Assembly (NCBI RefSeq): GCF_030009775.1
Contig: NZ_JASCTH010000033.1
Span: 25,141-70,712, forward strand
DNA length: 45,572 bases
Direction: 5' to 3'
DNA from: Actinoplanes sandaracinus
GTDB lineage: Bacteria > Actinomycetota > Actinomycetes > Mycobacteriales > Micromonosporaceae
The notes beneath the pieces were generated by a model that saw only the letters and a list, made by a program, of their open reading frames with translations, made no database searches and had not been told where the DNA came from. A program made the translations under genes and the position numbers. Shown piece by piece: positions 14,759-23,035 of this stretch (its first letter is position 1; each line of letters begins with the position of its first letter).

Positions 14759-16564
14759 GTGAAGCAGAGGCGTACCGACCAGGACGAGGGACGGGAATCC
14801 ACCCCACGGTGGGACTGGCGCCGGCGGGTACCCACCGCGTTCGGCGTGCTGTGTGCCCTCGTCGGGATCCTGGGGATCCTGGCCGCCGCGGGCGCCGTCC
14901 GGGCCGACCTCGCCGGTGACGCGTCGCTGTGGTCGGGACTGCCCGCCATGGCGTCGGCCGCGAGCGGCATCCTCTACCTGATCGTGGCGCGGGGCCTGAT
15001 CCGGCGCGAACACACCGCCTGGGTGTGGCTGGTGTCCCTGATGACATTGCAGCTCGTGCTGGCCGCCGCCGGGATGGTGGCGGACGGCGGGCACGCGACG
15101 AGGACGCACGGCGCCGGGCTGCGCATCGCGGTCGGCGCGCTACTGCTGGCCGTGGTCGTGGCCGCGAGCGGCGAGTTCACCGTCGGACGCGGACGGCCAC
15201 GCCGGTCGACGACCATGATGCTGGTGTCCTTGGCGGTGCTGGGCCCGCTGGCGAGCTGGTGCGTTCTGACCGTGTTCAGCCCGGGCACCTCCGGTGGCGC
15301 CCATCGCGCCGTCTGCGGCACCTGGTTCCTGGTGCGATGGCTGGTGGGGATCCGGCAGCCGCACTTCGACGCGCAACCTCCGGCGTGGATTCCGCTCAGC
15401 GTCGGGCTGGCCGGAGCGGCCGCCGTGCTTCTCGCGGCCTATCTGACCCTGCGCCCCAGCCGCCGGATCGTGCAGCGGCCCGGCCATGGCACGGCCGAGG
15501 TGCGCGAGCTGCTGGCGGCGCACGGCGCACAGGACTCCCTCGGATACTTCGCGCTGCGCCCGGACAAGGCGGTCGTGCTCTCCGCCACGGGCAAGGCCGC
15601 CGTCTGCTACCGCCTGGTCAACGGGGTGAGCCTGGCCGCCGGCGACCCGATCGGCGCGCCCTCGGAATGGCCCGGCGCGATCAAGGCGTGGCGTGACGAG
15701 GCTGTCGCGCACGGCTGGACCCCGGCTGTTCTGGGCGCCGGCCCGGCCGGGGCGCGGGCCTACTCGCGAGCGGGTCTGCGGGTGCTGGAGATCGGCGACG
15801 AGGCGATTCTGCACGCCGGGGAGTTCACCTTGGAGGGACGGCCGATGCGTGGGGTGCGGCAGGCCGTGCAGCGGGTGCGGCGGGCCGGTTTCCAGGTACG
15901 CATCCATCGGGTCGGCGACGTCGCACCCAACACCATGGACGAACTGGCCGAGTACGCCGAGAAGTGGCGCGACGGTCCCACCGAACGCGGCTTCTCCATG
16001 GCCCTCGGTCGTTTCGCCCACCCGGACGACCTCGAGTACGTGGTGGTGGAGGCCCGCGACGCGGAGGGACGGCCGGCGGCGGTTCTCGGCTTCGTGCCGT
16101 GGGGCTCCGACGGTCTCTCGCTCGACCTGATGCGCCGCGGCCCGGAGAGCCCCAACGGCCTCTTCGAGTTCATGATCGCCGAGCTGATGGCCCAGGCCGG
16201 CGTCATGGGCCTGCAGCGCGTCTCGCTCAACTTCGCGATGTTCCGGTCGGTCTTCGCCCGCGGCGAACGGCTGGGCGCCGGGCCGCTCCTGCGCTGGTTG
16301 TACGGCATTCTCAAGATTCTGTCCCGGTGGTGGCAGCTCGAGTCGCTGTACCGCGCGAACCAGAAGTACCAGCCGACGTGGCAGCCGCGTTTCGTCTGCT
16401 ATCCGCGGGGGCGGACCTTCCCGAGGGTGGCCGTGGCCGCCGCGATGGCCGAGGGATTCGTCGCGGCTCCGGGGCTCCGGCGCACGGCGCCGCCGTCGCG
16501 CGACAAATCCGTGGTGACCATCGACCGGACGGGTGCCGCCGTGTGGACAGGGGTCTCCCCGTGA
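14759..16564 (+). CDS. MprF/LysX-type phosphatidylglycerol aminoacyltransferase (DUF2156)
   Basis: A 601-residue membrane enzyme. The first ~240 residues hold about six hydrophobic helices; the rest is the soluble DUF2156 GNAT-fold catalytic domain (about 265-565), with GYFALRPDKAVV, GVSLAAGDPIG, the FVPWGSDGLSLDLMRRGPES stretch, and the closing KFQPRF-like KYQPTWQPRF. These enzymes move an amino acid, usually Lys or Ala, from aminoacyl-tRNA to phosphatidylglycerol or diacylglycerol, lowering surface charge. GTG 14759 follows GGGGGAG by 5 nt; an earlier in-frame GTG is at 14732. Its stop overlaps the start of the esterase gene. The shorter transmembrane part (versus ~14 helices in MprF) is the usual actinobacterial form. 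Which amino acid is used cannot be read. Confidence 0.87.
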   Translation: MKQRRTDQDEGRESTPRWDWRRRVPTAFGVLCALVGILGILAAAGAVRADLAGDASLWSGLPAMASAASGILYLIVARGLIRREHTAWVWLVSLMTLQLVLAAAGMVADGGHATRTHGAGLRIAVGALLLAVVVAASGEFTVGRGRPRRSTTMMLVSLAVLGPLASWCVLTVFSPGTSGGAHRAVCGTWFLVRWLVGIRQPHFDAQPPAWIPLSVGLAGAAAVLLAAYLTLRPSRRIVQRPGHGTAEVRELLAAHGAQDSLGYFALRPDKAVVLSATGKAAVCYRLVNGVSLAAGDPIGAPSEWPGAIKAWRDEAVAHGWTPAVLGAGPAGARAYSRAGLRVLEIGDEAILHAGEFTLEGRPMRGVRQAVQRVRRAGFQVRIHRVGDVAPNTMDELAEYAEKWRDGPTERGFSMALGRFAHPDDLEYVVVEARDAEGRPAAVLGFVPWGSDGLSLDLMRRGPESPNGLFEFMIAELMAQAGVMGLQRVSLNFAMFRSVFARGERLGAGPLLRWLYGILKILSRWWQLESLYRANQKYQPTWQPRFVCYPRGRTFPRVAVAAAMAEGFVAAPGLRRTAPPSRDKSVVTIDRTGAAVWTGVSP

Positions 16565-17697
16565 ACGACATCGTCATCACCAGCGGCTGGGTGATCGCCC
16601 TGCTGGCCGGCATCACCGTGGCGGCCGCCACGGCCACCGCCGCGTTCTGGGACCGAGGCCGGTTCCGCGTGGTGCACCGCGCCGCCGGGCTGCTCGTCGT
16701 GCAGTTGCTGCTCCTGCTGAGCATCGCCGCGGTGGTCAACAAGCAGGCCAACTTCTACGTCACGCTCGGCGAGCTGTTCGGCAAGGGCGGTGGCGACACG
16801 TACGCGGGCACGCTCCCCGCGGGCGCGCCGAGGCTGTCGTCGGACGGCGGCGGGAAGGACGACCTCGACCGTTGGATCGCCGGCCATCCCGCCGAGCCGG
16901 GCAAGGGCACCGTGATCCCGGCCATGCTCGCCGGCGCCGGCACCGGGTACGCGCTGCCGGCGCAGATCTACCTGCCGGCCGGCTATGCCTCCCCGGCGGC
17001 GGCCCGGCGGGACTTTCCGGTCGTCATGTTCCTGGCCGGCTATCCCGGCACGGTGGACAGCTGGCTCAAGAGTGTGGGGGTGGGCGCCGCGCTCGACGAG
17101 GCGATCGGCGCCGGCCGTCTGCCTCCGGTGATCGCCGTCCTGGCGGAGCAGGACCCGGTCCGTGGCCGGGACAGCGAGTGTGTCGACTCGGTCCACGGCG
17201 TCCGTGCCGACACGTACCTCAGCACCGATGTCCCCGAGGTGGTTCATCACCACTTCCGGGCTGCCCGCGGCCGGGAGAACTGGGCCCTGGTGGGTTACTC
17301 GACGGGCGGATTCTGCGCGGTCAACCTGGCGCTGCGCCACCCGGACCGCTTCGCCGCCGCGGCCTCGCTCGCCGGCTACTTCCGCCCGCTGATCGACCGG
17401 TCGACCGGCGATCTCTACCACGGCGACCTGGACCTGCGCCGCGCCAACGACCCGCGCATCACGATCGGTCAGCAGCGGCCCGCTCCCGTGCACCTTTTCC
17501 TCACCGCCGGCCTCGGCGACCGGGCGGCTCTGCGGGACCTGAAGGCGTTCGCGCCGCTGGTACGCGCTCCGGACACGGCCACGGTCCTCGACGACCGGGC
17601 GGGCGGCCACAACTTCACCACGTGGCGGGCGGTGCTGCCCGACCTGTTCAGTTGGCTGGACAAGCAGTTCGGCAAGGGCGGCGCCCGGGCCGCGTGA
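16561..17697 (+). CDS. membrane-anchored alpha/beta esterase, probable aminoacyl-lipid hydrolase
   Basis: A 378-residue protein: two N-terminal membrane helices (about 7-27 and 42-59), then an esterase D-type alpha/beta-hydrolase fold. The nucleophile is Ser247 in GYSTGG and the likely catalytic His is His350 in AGGHNFTTW. The GTG start overlaps the synthase stop (GTGA), so the two are translationally coupled. Synthase-esterase pairs of this kind are known from Corynebacterium (alanylated lipids), and an alanyl-phosphatidylglycerol hydrolase is known in Pseudomonas, so removal of the amino acid is the best guess. The catalytic domain most likely faces outside, where the lipids end up. A mycolyl-type esterase (FrmB-like fold) is the alternative. 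Confidence 0.82.
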   Translation: MNDIVITSGWVIALLAGITVAAATATAAFWDRGRFRVVHRAAGLLVVQLLLLLSIAAVVNKQANFYVTLGELFGKGGGDTYAGTLPAGAPRLSSDGGGKDDLDRWIAGHPAEPGKGTVIPAMLAGAGTGYALPAQIYLPAGYASPAAARRDFPVVMFLAGYPGTVDSWLKSVGVGAALDEAIGAGRLPPVIAVLAEQDPVRGRDSECVDSVHGVRADTYLSTDVPEVVHHHFRAARGRENWALVGYSTGGFCAVNLALRHPDRFAAAASLAGYFRPLIDRSTGDLYHGDLDLRRANDPRITIGQQRPAPVHLFLTAGLGDRAALRDLKAFAPLVRAPDTATVLDDRAGGHNFTTWRAVLPDLFSWLDKQFGKGGARAA

Positions 17698-17819
17698 TGT
17701 GTTCGGGGACTCCTGGGGAAGGAGAGCCGACGCGCGCGGCGTGGTTGCGGTCGGGGGCCGCGGGACGCGTACCGGAGAGGGGTTTGTGGTGAGGGCGAGC
17801 GCCGCGTGGGGAAGCGGTC

Positions 17820-18944
17820 TCAGAGACCGTAGGTCTTGCCGATGATGTCGCGCTGGATCTCGCTGGTGCCGCCGTAGACGGTGGCGGCGAGGGTGGCGCG
17901 GACGTGGCGTTCCATGTCGTACTCGCAGGCGTAGCCGTAGCCGCCCATCATCTGCATGCCGGCGAGGGCCACCTGGCGGGCGACCTCGGTGGTCTTGAGT
18001 TTGACCATGGAGCTCTCGCGCGGGAGGACCCGGGCGGGGTCGCGGTCGACGAGGGTGGCGACGCGGTGCACGAGGAGGCGGCAGCATTCGATCTCGGTGG
18101 CCAGGTCGGCGACGCGGTGCCGGAGCGCCTGGAACGAGCCGACCGGGCGGCCGAACTGTCTGCGCTGCCTGATGAAGCCGAGGGCGTCGTCGAAGGCCCG
18201 CTGGGCGGTGCCGAGCATCAGGGCGGCGAGGATCAGGCGTTCGACGTTGAGGCCGGCCATCAGCTGCTGCCAGCCGTTGTCCCTCGTGCCGACGACCGCG
18301 TCCGCCGGGAGTCGCAGGCCGGTGAAGTAGAGGTCGTTGACCTCCTTGCCGCCCATCGTCTCGATGCCGCTGATCCGCAGGCCGGGGGTGTCGGTGGGGA
18401 CCAGCAGCATGGTGAGGCCGTGGTGGTCGCCGGGGCTGCCCGAACTGCGGGCGACGAGCAGGATGGCATCGGCGATGTGGGCGTTGGAGCACCACGTCTT
18501 CTGGCCGTCGACGATCCAGCCGTCATCGGTGCGGACGGCCCGGCAGGAGAGGTTGGCGACGTCGGAGCCGGCTTCCGGCTCGCTCATGGCGATGGCGAAG
18601 ACGCGGCCGGCGACCAGGCCGCCGAGGACCGTCTTCTTCTGCTCGCCGGTGCCGGACCGCTCGACGGCGGCGGCGACGATCGCGCTGGTGGTGAAGCCGG
18701 CGACGGGGGCCTGGCCGTAGGCGACGCGCTCCAGGAACAGGCAGGTGTCGACCATGCCGGCGCCGGAGCCGCCGTACTCGTCGGGGACGGTGACGCCGAG
18801 CCAGCCGAGGTCGGCCATCCTGCGGTAGAGGCCGGGGTGGTGAGGGCTGTCGCCGCGCTGCTCGCGGGTGCCGGCCTCGCGGCGGCAGAAGTCGTCAATG
18901 GCCTCGGCGAAGGCCTTCTGCTCGTCAGTGAGATCGATGCTCAT
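17820..18944 (-). CDS. acyl-CoA dehydrogenase
   Basis: A 374-residue flavoprotein with the acyl-CoA dehydrogenase N, middle (AMSEPEAGSD, QKTWCSNA) and C-terminal (RRQFGRPVGSFQALRH; MQMMGGYGYACEY) domains. The usual catalytic Glu of the YEGT motif is absent: the site reads YGGT (357-360). A Glu at 235 in GLNVERLILA aligns with the helix-G base of isovaleryl- and long-chain acyl-CoA dehydrogenases, so the enzyme is probably active and of that type. Substrate is therefore likely a branched or long acyl-CoA. The gene lies beside a GntR/FCD regulator, and its upstream region carries a TATCAAA tandem box. A GGTCTCAGAGACC palindrome spans its stop. Confidence 0.9.
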   Translation of the reverse strand: MSIDLTDEQKAFAEAIDDFCRREAGTREQRGDSPHHPGLYRRMADLGWLGVTVPDEYGGSGAGMVDTCLFLERVAYGQAPVAGFTTSAIVAAAVERSGTGEQKKTVLGGLVAGRVFAIAMSEPEAGSDVANLSCRAVRTDDGWIVDGQKTWCSNAHIADAILLVARSSGSPGDHHGLTMLLVPTDTPGLRISGIETMGGKEVNDLYFTGLRLPADAVVGTRDNGWQQLMAGLNVERLILAALMLGTAQRAFDDALGFIRQRRQFGRPVGSFQALRHRVADLATEIECCRLLVHRVATLVDRDPARVLPRESSMVKLKTTEVARQVALAGMQMMGGYGYACEYDMERHVRATLAATVYGGTSEIQRDIIGKTYGL

Positions 18945-19002
18945 ACCGCCTGCTTCCCACAGTTTCGGCAGGTGAATCGCGATATTGACAGCGACAGTAA
19001 CA

Positions 19003-19016
19003 TATCAAATATCAAA
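19003..19016. promoter_or_regulatory. (TATCAAA)2 box upstream of the acyl-CoA dehydrogenase
   Basis: TATCAAATATCAAA is two head-to-tail TATCAAA units, 59-72 bases upstream of the dehydrogenase start. The identical 14-mer recurs at 19725-19738 on the other side of the GntR gene, which makes it a strong candidate for that regulator's binding site. Confidence 0.65.
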
Positions 19017-19058
19017 TCTCAGCCAAGATTTCATGGGGCCACCGGCACGGCCGGTGAC

Positions 19059-19691
19059 TCAGGCCTCCCAGATGCCCAGGTCGTCGAGGTGCTTGACCAG
19101 GCGCTCCGCCCCGTCGGTGAAGTGCCGGGTCATCGCCGCACGGGCGGCCGGCGGATCACCGGCGGCGAACGCCGCGAGCACGGCCTCGTGGTCGGCACGC
19201 ATGCCCTCGCGCCAGGCCGGGTCGGCCGAGTAGACGTGGGCCGGGGTGTATCGGGCGGCGGTGCGCAGGAACCAGCTCAGCTTGCGGGAGCGGGCCATTC
19301 GGTTGACCGCGCGGTGGAACTCGTATTCGTACGTCTCCACGTCGCCGGCGCGGCGGGCGCGGGCCACCTTGCTGTGCGCGACGCGCAGCTCGGCGAGCTG
19401 GGCCGCGCCGATCGAGGCCGCGACCCGGGCGGCCAGTTCACCGGCGATGTCGCCCTGGAGCTGAAAGACGTCGAGGATGTCCTGGCGGGAGAGGGGGGCG
19501 ACCACATATCCCTTGCGGGGCTCCAGCTCGACCATGTCCTCGCCGCGCAGGGTGAGCAACGCCTCGCGGACCGGGGTGATGCTGACACCCAGGGAGGCGG
19601 CGACCTCTTCGAGGCGGATGCGGGCGCCGGGGCGCAGCTCGCCGGACATGATCCGGGCTCGCAGGGCGCCGGCCACCTCCTCGGAGAGCAT
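19059..19691 (-). CDS. GntR family regulator with FCD domain
   Basis: A 210-residue regulator: winged helix at about 1-68 (GARIRLEEVAASLGVSITPV then REALLTL) and an all-helical FCD domain at about 75-205 with the metal-site style residues DVFQLQ, EYEFHRAVNRMARSRKL and DHEAVLAAF. FCD domains bind organic acids, often through a metal held by Asp and His. ATG 19691 is chosen: GAGAGG lies 8 nt upstream, whereas the longest frame (to 19730) would cover the operator. It lies between the acyl-CoA dehydrogenase and the divergent F420 oxidoreductase gene, each with the same tandem box upstream, so it likely controls both and itself. Confidence 0.88.
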   Translation of the reverse strand: MLSEEVAGALRARIMSGELRPGARIRLEEVAASLGVSITPVREALLTLRGEDMVELEPRKGYVVAPLSRQDILDVFQLQGDIAGELAARVAASIGAAQLAELRVAHSKVARARRAGDVETYEYEFHRAVNRMARSRKLSWFLRTAARYTPAHVYSADPAWREGMRADHEAVLAAFAAGDPPAARAAMTRHFTDGAERLVKHLDDLGIWEA

Positions 19692-19724
19692 CACTGTCAC
19701 CTCTCGCTTTCTGGGCCGCCACCG

Positions 19725-19738
19725 TATCAAATATCAAA
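19725..19738. promoter_or_regulatory. (TATCAAA)2 box in the GntR/LLM divergent region
   Basis: An exact second copy of TATCAAATATCAAA, 34 bases from the GntR start and 18 bases from the LLM oxidoreductase start. At this place it could repress both divergent genes. Confidence 0.65.
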
Positions 19739-19756
19739 AATGACGAAAGGTGACCG

Positions 19757-20785
19757 ATGCGGCTCGCAACGACGCTGATGTATGCCGGTGATCCACGCTC
19801 GACCGCGGACACGGCGGCAGGCTGGGAGAAGGCCGGTCTCGACGTGCTGTGGGTGGCCGAGGCGTACGGCTTCGACGCCCCCACGATCATGGGATACCTG
19901 GCCGCGAAGACCGAACGGGTCGAGATCGGCTCGGCGATCCTGCCGATCTACTCGCGCACCCCGGCCCTGATCGCGCAGACCGCGGCCGGCCTCGACGCGA
20001 TGTCCGGCGGCCGGGCCATCCTCGGCCTGGGCGCGTCCGGCCCGCAGGTCGTCGAGGGCTGGCACGGCGTGCCCTATGACAAGCCGATCGGGCGCACCCG
20101 CGAGATCATCGAGATCTGCCGGGCGATCTGGCGGCGCGAGGTGCTCATCCACGACGGCCTCTACCCGCTGCCGCTTCCCGAGGGGCGGGGCACCGGTCTC
20201 GGCAAACCGCTGAAGATCCTCACCCACCCGGTTCGTGAGCGGATTCCGGTCCACGTGGCCGCGCTGGGCGCGGCCAACGTGCGGATGACGGCCGAGGTCG
20301 CCGACGGCTGGATCCCGTTCCTGTACGTTCCGGAGCGCGCCGCCGACATCTGGGGCAAGGCCCTGGCCGAGGGCGCCGCGAAACGTTCCGCCGACCTCGG
20401 CCCACTGGAGATCGTGGCGGGCGGGCCGCTCGCGATCGGCGACGACGTGACGCATCTGCGCGATCTGGCCCGGCCGACGGTCGCCCTCTACGTCGGCGGC
20501 ATGGGCGCGAAGGGCCGCAACTTCTATCACGACGTGGTCAGCCGGTACGGGTTCGAGGCCGAGGCCGACCGCATCCAGGAGCTCTACCTCTCCGGCCGTA
20601 AGAAGGAGGCCGCCGCCGCGGTTCCGGACGAGCTGCTGGAGCTGAGCAGCCTGATCGGCCCGGAGTCCTACGTGCGGGACCGGATCGCCGCGTTCCGGGA
20701 GGCCGGCGTGACCGTGCTTAACGTGATACCCCTGGACGCGGACCCACAGCGGCTGCTGTCGCGGACCAAGGAGCTGATCGGCTGA
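19757..20785 (+). CDS. LLM-class F420-dependent oxidoreductase
   Basis: A 342-residue luciferase-like barrel enzyme. MRLATTLMYAG at the start, WEKAGLDVLWVAEAYGFDA, IGSAILPIYSRTPALIAQTA and the GGRAILGLGASGPQVVEGWH segment are typical of the F420-dependent group that acts on hydride transfer in lipid and xenobiotic metabolism; the exact substrate is unknown. AAAGG lies 7 nt before the ATG. The MpaB oxygenase gene begins one base after its stop, so the two form an operon. Its promoter holds the tandem TATCAAA box, linking it to the acyl-CoA dehydrogenase. Confidence 0.88.
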   Translation: MRLATTLMYAGDPRSTADTAAGWEKAGLDVLWVAEAYGFDAPTIMGYLAAKTERVEIGSAILPIYSRTPALIAQTAAGLDAMSGGRAILGLGASGPQVVEGWHGVPYDKPIGRTREIIEICRAIWRREVLIHDGLYPLPLPEGRGTGLGKPLKILTHPVRERIPVHVAALGAANVRMTAEVADGWIPFLYVPERAADIWGKALAEGAAKRSADLGPLEIVAGGPLAIGDDVTHLRDLARPTVALYVGGMGAKGRNFYHDVVSRYGFEAEADRIQELYLSGRKKEAAAAVPDELLELSSLIGPESYVRDRIAAFREAGVTVLNVIPLDADPQRLLSRTKELIG

Positions 20786-20786
20786 G

Positions 20787-21704
20787 ATGGGGCGTTACGA
20801 GGTGCGGGACCGGATCGCGGCCCTCGACCCGGCCGCCGACCATCTGGAGATCTATCAGCTCTCGTCGGGGCGGGAGTTCCCCTGGGACTACACGCGGGCG
20901 CTGGAGTTCGCGCTGTTCCGCACGTACTGCGTGCCGAGCATCTCGAAGCTGCTCGCGGCGACGGGCGAGTTCCGGGACCGGCCGCAGCGGCGGTACGACG
21001 ACACGGCGCTGCTGATGGGGGAGATGGCGGCGCACGGGTACGACTCCGCACGCGGCCGGGACGCTCTCAAGGTCGTGAACCGGGCGCACGGCCGGTACGC
21101 GATCAGTAACGACGACATGCTCTACGTGCTGTCCACGTTCGTCTACGACCCGATCGACTGGCTGACGCGCTACGGCTGGCGGCCCTTGCACGAGCATGAA
21201 CGGCTCGCGGCCTTCTACTACTACCGCGAAGTCGGCAGCCGGATGGGCATCCGGGACATCCCGAACAGCTACTCCGGCTTCCTGGCCTTCAAGCGGGACT
21301 ACGAGTCGCGCAACTTCGTATACAGTGCTACAAATCGGGAGATCGGGACTTATACCGTCGACCTGTTCGCCGGCTGGTTCCCGCGGCCCCTCCGGCCGGC
21401 GGTCCGGCTCGGCGTCCGGGGGATGCTCGACGACCGGATGCTGCGCGCCTTCGGCTTCGAGCCGGCGCCCCACTGGGTCGGCGTCCTGGCAGCGGCGGGA
21501 CTCCGGGCCCGCGCGCGTGCGCTGCGGTTCTTCCCGCCCCGCCGGGAATCGGTGCTCGGCCGGTCGAAGAACAACCGGACCTATCCCGGCTACCCCAGCG
21601 GCCACGAGCCGTCCGATCTGGGCGCCCCGCCCCCGCCGGACGACCTGCCGGCCGAGTTCCGGCGGTCATCACGTCAGAACCAGGGGGATATTGACATGCC
21701 CTGA
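20787..21704 (+). CDS. MpaB-like (DUF2236) oxygenase
   Basis: A 305-residue protein of the MpaB/latex-clearing-protein superfamily (DUF2236), a heme b oxygenase fold. Support: RYDDTALLMGEMAAHGYDSA, then VVNRAHGRYAISNDDMLYVL (conserved R...H and NDDMLYVLSTFV) and the Y-R-E-V-G-SRMGI segment. The tail is basic and Pro-rich. Known members oxidise prenyl or polyisoprenoid carbon chains; substrate here is unknown. ATG is one base after the F420 oxidoreductase stop. Co-expression with an F420 enzyme and regulation with an acyl-CoA dehydrogenase suggest oxidation and further breakdown of a branched or isoprenoid chain, which is inference. Confidence 0.82.
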   Translation: MGRYEVRDRIAALDPAADHLEIYQLSSGREFPWDYTRALEFALFRTYCVPSISKLLAATGEFRDRPQRRYDDTALLMGEMAAHGYDSARGRDALKVVNRAHGRYAISNDDMLYVLSTFVYDPIDWLTRYGWRPLHEHERLAAFYYYREVGSRMGIRDIPNSYSGFLAFKRDYESRNFVYSATNREIGTYTVDLFAGWFPRPLRPAVRLGVRGMLDDRMLRAFGFEPAPHWVGVLAAAGLRARARALRFFPPRRESVLGRSKNNRTYPGYPSGHEPSDLGAPPPPDDLPAEFRRSSRQNQGDIDMP

Positions 21705-21724
21705 TGCATTGCCGGTTTTCGATG

Positions 21725-21758
21725 TCTGGGGGTTTGCTGTGAGCACTACTCCCCCAGA
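21725..21758 (+). other. leader hairpin before the carboxypeptidase gene
   Basis: An 8-bp perfect stem (TCTGGGGG/CCCCCAGA) with an 18-nt loop ends three bases before the GGAGG ribosome site of the carboxypeptidase gene. It may end transcription of the MpaB operon or protect the leader of the next mRNA. Confidence 0.5.
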
Positions 21759-21772
21759 TCCGGAGGTCGTTC

Positions 21773-23035
21773 ATGAGACGACGGTCCCTCGCGGTGCTCG
21801 CCGCGGTTGCGCTCTGCGCGACCGCGGCCGTGACCGCCTCCTCCCCCGCCGGCGCGGAGCAGGTTCCCGACCCCGCCGCCGAGTACGAGATCTACGACGT
21901 CCGCACGCTGTCCCAGCGCAACGTGATCGCCCGAACCGGCGCCGCGATCGAGGACATCGAGCACGGCGTCGCGACCGTCACCGCCACCGGAGCCGAGGTC
22001 TCCAAGCTGCGCAGACTGGGCTTCACCGTCGAGTCGCCGGTCCGGACCCTCGACTTCCCGCCCGCCGACGCGGCCTACCACAACTACGCGGAGACGATCG
22101 CCGAGATCAACTCGGTGGTGGCCGCTTACCCGGCGATCGCCAGCAAGCGGGTCATCGGCAGGTCGTACGAGGGCCGTGACATCGTCGCCGTCAAGATCTC
22201 CGACAACGTCGGCACCGACGAGTCCGAGCCCGAGGTCCTCTACGACGCCAACCACCACGCCCGCGAGCACCTGACCGTGGAGCAGGCGCTGTACCTGCTC
22301 GGACAGTTCACCAGGACGTACGCGACCGACACCCGGGTAAGGAACGTCGTCGACACCCGCGAGATCTGGATCGTCCCGATGGTGAACCCGGACGGCGTCG
22401 AGTACGACATCGCCAGCGGCAGTTACCGGTCGTGGCGCAAGAACCGGCAACCCAACAGCGGATCCAGCTACATCGGCACCGACCCGAACCGTAACTACGG
22501 CTACAACTGGGGCTGCTGCGGCGGATCGTCCGGCAGCACGTCGTCGGCCACCTACCGTGGGCCGTCGGCGTTCTCCACGCCGGAGGTCCGCGCGATCCGG
22601 GACTTCGTGAACAGCCGGGTCGTCGGCGGGGTGCAGCAGATCAAGGCGGCGATCGACTTCCACTCGTACTCGAAGCTGGTGCTGTGGCCGTACGGGCACA
22701 CCACCGCCAACACGGCCACCGGCATGAACGCCGACCAGGCCAACACGTTCGCCACCCTCGGACGGCAGCTGGCGGCCACCAACGGGTACACCCCGCAGCA
22801 GTCCAGCGACCTCTACATCACCGACGGGGACTCGCTCGACTGGCTGTGGGGCGTGCACAAGATCTTCGCGTACACCTTCGAGCTGTACCCGGGCAGCGCG
22901 TCGGGCGGCGGCTTCTACCCGCCGGCCAGCGTCATCCCGACAGAGACAGCCCGCAACCGGACGGCGGCGCTGATGCTGGCCGAGGCCGCGGACTGCCCGT
23001 ACAAGGTGATCAACAAGCAGTCGACGTACTGCTGA
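21773..23035 (+). CDS. secreted M14 zinc carboxypeptidase (carboxypeptidase T-like)
   Basis: A 420-residue preproenzyme. Signal peptide 1-28 (ends SSPAGAEQ), propeptide to about 98, then the catalytic domain. Zinc ligands are His162 and Glu165 (HARE) and His297 (DFHSYS); the catalytic Glu is Glu370 (YTFELYP). Asn/Arg substrate-side residues DPNRNYGYNW are conserved. This is the carboxypeptidase T/SmCP group of actinomycetes, which trims C-terminal residues from peptides outside the cell. A Cys-rich loop CCGGSSG (248-254) and a closing Cys420 suggest disulfides. GGAGG is 7 nt before the ATG. The stop abuts the stop of the convergent SMI1-like gene with no gap. Confidence 0.92.
   Translation: MRRRSLAVLAAVALCATAAVTASSPAGAEQVPDPAAEYEIYDVRTLSQRNVIARTGAAIEDIEHGVATVTATGAEVSKLRRLGFTVESPVRTLDFPPADAAYHNYAETIAEINSVVAAYPAIASKRVIGRSYEGRDIVAVKISDNVGTDESEPEVLYDANHHAREHLTVEQALYLLGQFTRTYATDTRVRNVVDTREIWIVPMVNPDGVEYDIASGSYRSWRKNRQPNSGSSYIGTDPNRNYGYNWGCCGGSSGSTSSATYRGPSAFSTPEVRAIRDFVNSRVVGGVQQIKAAIDFHSYSKLVLWPYGHTTANTATGMNADQANTFATLGRQLAATNGYTPQQSSDLYITDGDSLDWLWGVHKIFAYTFELYPGSASGGGFYPPASVIPTETARNRTAALMLAEAADCPYKVINKQSTYC

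Noticed and set aside
17816..17828. GGTCTCAGAGACC palindrome at the end of the acyl-CoA dehydrogenase gene
   Set aside because: It spans the stop codon and has a one-base centre, so it cannot form a stable hairpin; likely chance.
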